NCBI GenBank assembly: GCA_946886475.1
Contig: CAMPIQ010000085.1
Location: forward strand, 1-15,293
Direction: 5' to 3'
DNA from: an uncultured Chitinophagales bacterium
Lineage (GTDB): Bacteria; Bacteroidota; Bacteroidia; Chitinophagales; Chitinophagaceae
DNA: 15,293 nt
This document shows, one piece after another, positions 7,563 to 12,677 of the stretch. The notes under the pieces are model-generated. The model had not been told where the DNA came from and searched no databases. It worked only from the letters and a program-made list of their open reading frames with translations. The translations under genes were made by a program, and so were the position numbers. The number at the start of each line of letters is the position of its first letter. Position 1 is the first letter of the stretch.

Positions 7563-8153
7563 ATGAGTTCACCAATGATACCTCAGAATATTGAAGGTGC
7601 GGAAACCAATACTGAAAGTGCTGCGGAGTTTGATTCCGCAGCAGCTACCCATCAGTTTTTTTTAACAGCAAAACAAAGATTGCTGAATGTAAACGCATGG
7701 CATGATCTGGCCGGCAAAGCAACTGCTGTATTCAGATTAACAGATGAGCATGGAAATGAGGTGAACCGCGTAGTTCAACAAGGTGACCATCTCAGGATCA
7801 GCATTCCGGCGCCAGGGCCTGTAACCGGTGAAGGTTTTGACTGGGTAAAAGTGGAAGCCATTGATGAAAAAGAAAATTATCTGGCCATTCGGGTGCGCCC
7901 CGCTTCCAACCCCTTAAGCGATCAGCGGGATGTTGCGCATTTTTTCACAGATTCTGCTACATCTTCATTTATCATTAAAAAAGAAGACCTGAAGGTTGTT
8001 GCAGGCGTATATGGCCGTAATGAAAAACCGAACACGGATACGGAGCATACAATGGACAAGATCCGGAATACAGCTATTGCAACGGGAGCCATTGCAGGAT
8101 TCGCAAAAATTCAATGGAAAAGCCTGGTGAATGGTTTTGTATCACCGGTTTAA
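7563..8153 (+). CDS. Uncharacterised 196-aa protein in the stress/lipid operon
   Basis: I do not recognise a named domain. The N-terminus (1-30) is acidic, Ala/Ser/Thr-rich and probably disordered. Residues about 31-150 look like a compact beta-rich domain, including LTAKQRLLNVNAWHDLAG (35-52), AVFRLTDEHGNEV, GDHLRISIPAPGPVTGEG (74-91), and DWVKVEAI (93-100). The C-terminal 35 residues contain a mildly hydrophobic Ala/Gly/Ile helix (about 169-182), too weak for a confident membrane span. There is no signal peptide. It starts 2 nt after the stress protein stop, so translational coupling and a shared role with the flavin-fold protein and App1-like phosphatase are inferred. Its stop is 1 nt from the stop of the convergent transglycosylase gene. 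Confidence 0.85.
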   Translation: MSSPMIPQNIEGAETNTESAAEFDSAAATHQFFLTAKQRLLNVNAWHDLAGKATAVFRLTDEHGNEVNRVVQQGDHLRISIPAPGPVTGEGFDWVKVEAIDEKENYLAIRVRPASNPLSDQRDVAHFFTDSATSSFIIKKEDLKVVAGVYGRNEKPNTDTEHTMDKIRNTAIATGAIAGFAKIQWKSLVNGFVSPV

Positions 8154-8154
8154 T

Positions 8155-9063
8155 CTATTGTGGCAGCTTTATGATATAAGATTTCCCTTTTGCAACAGAT
8201 AAAGACCTTCCTTTGATCCAAGGGTTCATCAATTTAAGTATTTTATAAGTGGTTCCGTTGCTAATGGCAAATTGTGTCAGATCAGGGATTGTACCTGTTA
8301 CCTGAACCGTCCGGGAAGGAATAACATCATACTTTTCATCGTCAGTTACAGAAAAGCCAAGCGCCTCAGCATTTTCCAGCAGGTATTTAAAAGCCAGGAT
8401 CCGGTAAATATATTTATTGGTTTCTTCCGGCAGGTAGAGATCATAATAGTTTACTGTTTTTTGAAATACCGCCTGCTTATTATATCCACCCTGACCACAA
8501 TTATAGGAAGCCGCAGCGGCAGTCCAGTTCCCGAATTTTTCATAAGCCTGTTTCAGGTACCTGCATGCGGCATCGGTTGATTTCACCAGATCTCTTCTCT
8601 GGTCTACCTGCGCACTCGTTTCTAAACCATATCCTGGTGCAGTACCATCCATGAATTGCCAATATCCTACAGCACCTGATCTTGACACTGCCCATCCCTG
8701 CATATTACTTTCCGCAATACAGAGGTATTTAAAATCGTCAGGAACACCGTTTGCCTTTAGTCTTTCTGATATAATGGGAAAATTTCTGTTAGCCAGCTTA
8801 ATTAGATAAACTATGGTTCCCTGGTTATAATAATTCTGAAGTAATTCCCTGTCAAATTTTTCTTTGACATCCCAACGGTTAATTGGAACTGCTTCTCCGG
8901 CAAACGAAATCTTTTCAGGCAATTTTGGCGCATACCACTGATGTGTATCCTTTTCATTTTCATTTTTTCTGTTTTCTTCATTTTTGAATGCAAACTGGGA
9001 AATAAGGAAAAATGAGACAACAGCACCAAGTACAAAATTCAGGACACCATTATATGTTTTCAT
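8155..9063 (-). CDS. mltD: Membrane-anchored lytic transglycosylase, MltD-like
   Basis: Predicted to cleave the MurNAc-GlcNAc bond of peptidoglycan with 1,6-anhydro product formation, acting in the periplasm. Residues about 6-24 form an N-terminal hydrophobic anchor/signal (VLNFVLGAVVSFFLIS) with no lipobox Cys. The SLT/GH23 domain spans about 95-235: catalytic Glu in CIAESNM (E118), SGAVGYWQFM (129-138), AAAASYNCGQGG (182-193) and ETNKYIYRILAFKYLL. The last 50 residues (VTGTIPDLTQFAISNGTTY, then KILKLMNPWI) resemble the degenerate LysM-like tail common in Bacteroidota MltD-type proteins, although a full LysM repeat is not evident. At 302 aa it is shorter than E. coli MltD, which has two LysM repeats. 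The gene is convergent with the operon before it, and its start faces a 192-bp gap with no clear promoter. Confidence 0.9.
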   Translation of the reverse strand: MKTYNGVLNFVLGAVVSFFLISQFAFKNEENRKNENEKDTHQWYAPKLPEKISFAGEAVPINRWDVKEKFDRELLQNYYNQGTIVYLIKLANRNFPIISERLKANGVPDDFKYLCIAESNMQGWAVSRSGAVGYWQFMDGTAPGYGLETSAQVDQRRDLVKSTDAACRYLKQAYEKFGNWTAAAASYNCGQGGYNKQAVFQKTVNYYDLYLPEETNKYIYRILAFKYLLENAEALGFSVTDDEKYDVIPSRTVQVTGTIPDLTQFAISNGTTYKILKLMNPWIKGRSLSVAKGKSYIIKLPQ

Positions 9064-9255
9064 GTAAAAAGTTTAAGGTGAATAAAAAGGGTGCAAAAAA
9101 AATGCCCCGCTCCTGGGCAACCGGGTCATCATTCAAATATGCTGAATTGAGAACAAGTTGTGAAAACAGATAACCTCCACACCCCGTTTAACGTTTCGTT
9201 TTAGATTGCGCTATCCTTTGGCACTATCTTTTCCCATAAACCTTAAAATAATGCT

Positions 9256-9720
9256 ATGAAAAAAATTCTTACTCTTTTGATCGCTCTTGGCGCTTTTGGT
9301 GCCATACAAGCTCAAACATCCAGGGAAGAAGCCCGCAAGATCATCCTTGGAGAAAAAAATAAAAATGGCAACACTTCTGAAAGAAGCCGTGATGTGATTT
9401 TAGGTGACCGAGACAATGACAATAATTCCCGCAGAACTTATCCTGATTCCTACCCCGGTTCCAATTCAAGGGTTGACCAGATAAACAGGGAATATGATAA
9501 TAAGATCTATTCCATACGTAATAATCCAAACCTGAGCCAGGCTGAAAAAGACAGGATCATCCGCCAGCTTGAAAATGACAGGAATAAAAAGATCAGGCAG
9601 ATCAGTGATAATGGCAGGGATAAAAAATACAATAAGAATAAAAAATATAAATCCAATAATGGCAAGCACAAAGGCTGGTCAAAAGGAAAAGGCAATAAGC
9701 ACAGAAACAATGATGATTGA
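9256..9720 (+). CDS. Small secreted Asn/Lys/Asp/Arg-rich protein, unknown function
   Basis: A Sec signal peptide (MKKILTLLIALGAFGAIQA, 1-19, with cleavage likely after the AxA-like IQA) precedes a mature chain of about 135 residues. The mature part has two related short motifs, ARKIILGE (26-33) and SRDVILGD (44-51), and a low-complexity N/D/R/S/Y/P stretch (52-72). Next comes a charged predicted helix (73-116: VDQINREYDNKIYSIRNNP, then LSQAEKDRIIRQLENDRNK), and the C-terminus is strongly basic (KYNKNKKYKSNNGKHKG). Such a composition suggests binding to polyanions or cell-surface polymers, but that is inference. I recognise no named domain. It has its own leader region (9064-9255), in which only weak promoter-like sequences occur. 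It ends at a strong terminator shared with accC. Confidence 0.85.
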   Translation: MKKILTLLIALGAFGAIQAQTSREEARKIILGEKNKNGNTSERSRDVILGDRDNDNNSRRTYPDSYPGSNSRVDQINREYDNKIYSIRNNPNLSQAEKDRIIRQLENDRNKKIRQISDNGRDKKYNKNKKYKSNNGKHKGWSKGKGNKHRNNDD

Positions 9721-9740
9721 TTAATAGTGAACAAGGTCCA

Positions 9741-9777
9741 AATAAAAAGATCCCGACAATGTCGGGATCTTTTTATT
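9741..9777. terminator. Bidirectional terminator shared by the secreted-protein gene and accC
   Basis: A perfect 17-bp inverted repeat: AATAAAAAGATCCCGAC (9741-9757) and its reverse complement (9761-9777) around the 3-nt loop AAT. A and T tracts border the GC core on both sides, so it works in both directions. The accC stop codon (9773-9775) lies inside the right arm, so the hairpin begins before accC translation ends. Confidence 0.93.
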
Positions 9778-11110
9778 GAAGCCTGAAGCCTTCGAGAAAT
9801 TTTGTATTGAAGTCGCCTTCCCTGAATTTTTCATTTTGCATGAGCTGAAGGTGGAAAGGTATGGTTGTTTTCACACCTTCGATCACATACTCACTCAATG
9901 CCCTGTACATGGTATCAATGGCTTCCTGCCTGGTTCTTGCGATGGTGATCAGTTTGCCGATCATTGAATCGTAATATGGAGGAATCACATAACCTGCATA
10001 TACATGACTGTCCACACGCACCCCATGGCCTCCGGGCTGATGAAGCACAGTTATTCGTCCGGGTGATGGCCTGAAATCATTATATGGATCTTCAGCATTG
10101 ATCCTGCATTCAATAGCGTGTCCCTGTGGCTCATAATCCATTCCGGATATTTTTTCTCCCATTGCAATCTTGATCTGTTCTTTTATCAGATCATGATTGA
10201 TCACTTCTTCAGTTACGCAATGCTCCACCTGAATACGGGTGTTCATTTCCATGAAATAAAAATTCCTGTGTTTGTCTACAAGGAATTCTATAGTACCCAC
10301 ACTTTCATAATTGATGGCAGCCGCAGCCTTCTTTGCCGCATCACCCATTTTCTGACGAAGTTCTGCTGTCATAAAAGGTGATGGTGATTCTTCCACTAAT
10401 TTCTGGTGTCTTCTTTGAATGGAGCAATCTCTTTCGCTTAAATGGCAAACTGTACCGAACTGGTCGCCTGCAATCTGAATTTCTATATGCCGTGGCTCTT
10501 CCACGAATTTTTCCATATAGATCCCATCATTCTTAAAAGATGCGGCAGCTTCGGCTTTTGCATTATTATAAGCTTTTTCCATTTCGCTGTCTTCCCATAC
10601 TATTCTCATTCCCTTACCCCCTCCACCTGCCGTGGCTTTCAGTATAACAGGAAATCCCATTTCCTTTGCAATGCTTCTTGCTTCATCAAGGCTGTTGAGC
10701 AGACCATCGCTTCCGGGAATTACCGGAACTCCGGCCCTGATCATGGTTTCCTTTGCACTGATCTTATCTCCCATTTTATTGATCATTTCAGGAGTTGGTC
10801 CAATGAATTTGATCCCGTGATCGGCACAAATCTGAGAGAACTTTGAATTTTCTGCAAGAAAACCATAACCTGGATGAATGGCATCTGCATTGGTAATCTC
10901 CACTGCTGCCATCAGGTGTGGAATGTTCAGGTAGGAATCGCTACTTTGAGGCTTGCCAATGCAAACAGCTTCATCTGCAAATTTTACGTGAAGACTATCG
11001 CGGTCTGCGGTTGAGTAAACAGCTACGGTCTTGATACCCATTTCACGGGCAGTTCTGATAACACGTAAAGCAATCTCACCACGGTTGGCAATTAATATTT
11101 TTTTAAACAC
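9773..11110 (-). CDS. accC: Acetyl-CoA carboxylase, biotin carboxylase subunit
   Basis: ATP-dependent carboxylation of the biotin on BCCP, the first half-reaction of malonyl-CoA synthesis for fatty acids. At 445 aa it fits the stand-alone AccC subunit. N-terminal [20 protein letters not shown] (1-20); ATP-grasp glycine loop [12 protein letters not shown] (158-169); [10 protein letters not shown] (207-216); [20 protein letters not shown] (226-245); [10 protein letters not shown] (288-297), whose R292 and E288 coincide with E. coli catalytic numbering; R336-N338 region ECRINAEDP. All expected motifs are intact. Translation starts at a GTG (11108-11110): an in-frame stop lies a few codons upstream, and the canonical N-terminus begins at this codon. 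It is downstream of accB with an 86-bp repeat-bearing gap, probably in one transcript. Confidence 0.97.
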   Translation of the reverse strand: MFKKILIANRGEIALRVIRTAREMGIKTVAVYSTADRDSLHVKFADEAVCIGKPQSSDSYLNIPHLMAAVEITNADAIHPGYGFLAENSKFSQICADHGIKFIGPTPEMINKMGDKISAKETMIRAGVPVIPGSDGLLNSLDEARSIAKEMGFPVILKATAGGGGKGMRIVWEDSEMEKAYNNAKAEAAASFKNDGIYMEKFVEEPRHIEIQIAGDQFGTVCHLSERDCSIQRRHQKLVEESPSPFMTAELRQKMGDAAKKAAAAINYESVGTIEFLVDKHRNFYFMEMNTRIQVEHCVTEEVINHDLIKEQIKIAMGEKISGMDYEPQGHAIECRINAEDPYNDFRPSPGRITVLHQPGGHGVRVDSHVYAGYVIPPYYDSMIGKLITIARTRQEAIDTMYRALSEYVIEGVKTTIPFHLQLMQNEKFREGDFNTKFLEGFRLQ

Positions 11111-11119
11111 AGAAAATAA

Positions 11120-11140
11120 TTAAAAATTAAAAATTAAAAA
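11120..11140. repeat. Heptanucleotide tandem repeat TTAAAAA x3
   Basis: Three exact, consecutive 7-bp copies of TTAAAAA (11120-11126, 11127-11133, 11134-11140) lie 10 bp upstream of the accC GTG. On the coding strand this is TTTTTAA repeated, forming an AT-only leader directly before the translation start. Confidence 0.8.
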
Positions 11141-11169
11141 GTCAACATACTGATCGTCTTAATTATACT

Positions 11170-11195
11170 TTTTGACTTTTGAATTTTGACTTGAC
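11170..11195. repeat. Degenerate heptads TTTTGAC/TTTTGAA after accB
   Basis: TTTTGAC (11170-11176), TTTTGAA (11177-11183) and TTTTGAC (11184-11190) are in phase, followed by a partial TTGAC (11191-11195) ending 1 bp before the accB stop codon. AAAAAGTCAA (11136-11145 region) is nearly complementary to TTGACTTTTG here, so the accB-accC gap could also fold as an imperfect stem. Confidence 0.7.
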
Positions 11196-11196
11196 T

Positions 11197-11676
11197 TCAG
11201 GATGGCTCTACCAGGTACAGAGGCTGATCGTATTCAACCGGTGACGCATCTTCAACAAGTAGTTTTACAATCCGGCCTTTTACTTCACTTTCTATCTCAT
11301 TAAAAAGTTTCATGGCTTCAATGATGCAAACCACTTTTCCTGGTGCTACCTCATCTCCCACTTCAACAAAATTTGGTTTGTCGGGAGCCGGACGCCGGTA
11401 AAAAGTGCCGATCATAGGGCTTTTTATGGTGATGGTATTGGAAGATGCAGCAGGTTCAGATTTGGTGGGTAGAGCAGAACTTTCACCGGCAGCAGGAGAT
11501 GGCTGAAACTGCTGTGTTGTCTGATGATAAACAGGGGACTGCAGAGGCGCCATCATGGATATAGGTTGTTCTTTCTGCTTGATGGTAATGCTAAAATCTT
11601 TCTGCTCGATGCTCACTTCACCAATATTCGATTCGTTGACCATTTTGATCAACTCCTGAATTTGCTTGAAATCCAT
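11197..11676 (-). CDS. accB: Biotin carboxyl carrier protein of acetyl-CoA carboxylase
   Basis: Carries biotin between the carboxylase (AccC) and the carboxyltransferase. The start is ATG at 11674-11676 (159 aa, MDFKQIQELIKMVNESN); a TTG three codons upstream only extends the open frame. Layout: N-terminal helical region with VSIEQKDFSITIKQK (about 22-36), a Pro/Gln/Ser/Ala-rich flexible linker (about 38-80), and the biotinyl domain (about 84-159). The latter contains KSPMIGTFYRRPAPD and the biotinylation motif EAMKL with acceptor K123. The thumb-like insertion in SPMIGTFYRRPAPDKPNFVEVG is typical of acetyl-CoA carboxylase BCCP. It sits between efp and accC, an order shared by many bacteria. 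Confidence 0.96.
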   Translation of the reverse strand: MDFKQIQELIKMVNESNIGEVSIEQKDFSITIKQKEQPISMMAPLQSPVYHQTTQQFQPSPAAGESSALPTKSEPAASSNTITIKSPMIGTFYRRPAPDKPNFVEVGDEVAPGKVVCIIEAMKLFNEIESEVKGRIVKLLVEDASPVEYDQPLYLVEPS

Positions 11677-11766
11677 TTGTTTCAATTTATTATGATTTTG
11701 GTTGATATAGGTGGGCTAAGATAGGGAATAATTAATTCAGAGATTGGAGGACAGTAAAGTTCAGCG

Positions 11767-11844
11767 TTCAAAGTTCAAAGTCGATAGTCAGTAGCCGATA
11801 GACGTTAGTCAATAGTCAATAGTCAGTCAATAGTCAGTAGTCAA
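11767..11844. repeat. Heptanucleotide repeat cluster TTCAAAG and TAGTCAR between efp and accB
   Basis: TTCAAAG occurs twice in tandem (11767-11780). After 4 nt come six in-phase heptads: TAGTCAG, TAGCCGA, TAGACGT, TAGTCAA, TAGTCAA, TAGTCAG (11785-11826). A 4-nt TCAA follows, then TAGTCAG and TAGTCAA (11831-11844). The 293-bp gap 11677-11969 holds no credible gene; besides the repeats it has the palindrome ATTCCGGAAT (11876-11885). There is no constant-length spacer pattern, so it is not a CRISPR array. Confidence 0.8.
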
Positions 11845-11969
11845 TAAATACTTCTGATAATAATTTAAATTTTTAATTCCGGAATGATAAGATACAATAT
11901 CGGACTCCAGACTTTGAAATTTAACTATGAACTCACTTCTGCTCCAGTCTGCTGACTTTCGCCTCCAGG

Positions 11970-12536
11970 CTACTCCTTTACTCTCTCCACATATTCACCT
12001 GTTTTGGTATTCACACGTATCAACTCGCCTTCATTTACAAAAAGCGGAACCATTACCTGAGCTCCTGTTTCAATAGTAGCGGGCTTTAATGTACGGGTAG
12101 CCGTATCACCTCTCATCCCAGGTTCGCTATATGTTACTCTTACCACTACTTTTTCAGGTAATTCAACAGTCATGGGGGTTTCTGTTTCAGTATTGAATAA
12201 AACAGATACCGGATCCCCATCTTTTAAAAATTTTGGGGCGTCTATCATATTTTCGGGTACTGCTACCTGTTCAAAGGTTTCATTATCCATAAAATTGTAC
12301 CCGGTATCATCTTTATACAAAAACTGGTATTCCTTTCTTTCCACGCGAACCGGATAAATGTTATCGCCACTGTTCCAGGTTTTTTCAATACTGCGATTGT
12401 TATCTACTCCGGTTAGCTTTGCCCATACCTTTGCTGCGGCTCTGGCTGTTTTATTTTCACCAAATTCAACCACTTTATATAAGCTTCCATCGAGTTTGAT
12501 GATGAGGCCACGGCTGATGTCTGAAGTACTTGCCAT
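11970..12536 (-). CDS. efp: Translation elongation factor P
   Basis: Binds the ribosome beside the P-site tRNA and relieves stalling at proline runs. The start is ATG 12534-12536 (188 aa, MASTSDISRGLIIKLDG), the normal EF-P length. The open frame continues 35 codons upstream to 12641, but the likely promoter lies inside that extension. Three beta domains are visible: N-terminal KOW-like (1-65), middle OB domain (about 68-130, FLYKDDTGYNFMDNETFEQ) and C-terminal OB domain (about 131-186, VTYSEPGMRGDTATRTLKPA, then ETGAQVMVPLFVNEGE). The tip loop of domain I reads EFGENKTARAAAKVWAKL (24-41), lacking the PGKG tip of E. coli EF-P and about two residues longer. It probably heads the efp-accB-accC transcript. 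Confidence 0.97.
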   Translation of the reverse strand: MASTSDISRGLIIKLDGSLYKVVEFGENKTARAAAKVWAKLTGVDNNRSIEKTWNSGDNIYPVRVERKEYQFLYKDDTGYNFMDNETFEQVAVPENMIDAPKFLKDGDPVSVLFNTETETPMTVELPEKVVVRVTYSEPGMRGDTATRTLKPATIETGAQVMVPLFVNEGELIRVNTKTGEYVERVKE

Positions 12537-12573
12537 AAATAATGTTACTTTTTTATCCCCTGGTCCGGGCTGG

Positions 12574-12603
12574 CAAATGTAAGGAAATCGGGTTTTAGTT
12601 AAA
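12574..12603 (-). promoter_or_regulatory. Promoter of efp (efp-accB-accC)
   Basis: On the minus strand TACATTTG (12574-12581) matches TAnnTTTG exactly. It is preceded by 19 nt and a TTT (12601-12603; one base off the -33 TTG). The predicted transcription start near 12567 gives a leader of about 30 nt to the efp ATG at 12536, which supports that start codon over the upstream one. Confidence 0.55.
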
Positions 12604-12677
12604 TAGAAAATAAAGCGCTGTTCATCTCTGTTTAAACTCATTCATAATGGCATCATTTTTTAACTAATTAAATCAGA

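Noticed and set aside
8124..8148. Hairpin CTGGTGA/TCACCGG at the end of the 196-aa gene as a terminator
   Set aside because: Short stem with a G-U pair, an 11-nt loop and no real T tract; it lies within coding sequence.
9206..9232. TTG...TATCTTTT as promoter of the secreted-protein gene
   Set aside because: The -7 element has a mismatch and the spacing is 16 nt, outside the 19-21 nt expected.
10442..10846. 134-codon open frame on the plus strand inside accC
   Set aside because: It lies antisense to highly conserved AccC sequence, its product has no recognisable domain, and it is a by-product of the codon pattern. The same applies to the other long antisense frames within glnN, uup and the barrel gene.
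11677..11685. TTG start for accB three codons upstream of the ATG
   Set aside because: An ATG follows three codons later with the normal family N-terminus; nothing supports TTG.
11785..11844. Possible CRISPR-like array
   Set aside because: The unit is only 7 bp and contiguous, with no spacers and no cas genes; it is a tandem repeat.
12537..12641. 35-codon upstream extension of efp
   Set aside because: Not part of the EF-P family. The MASTSDISRG start gives 188 aa, and an exact TAnnTTTG promoter element lies within the extension.
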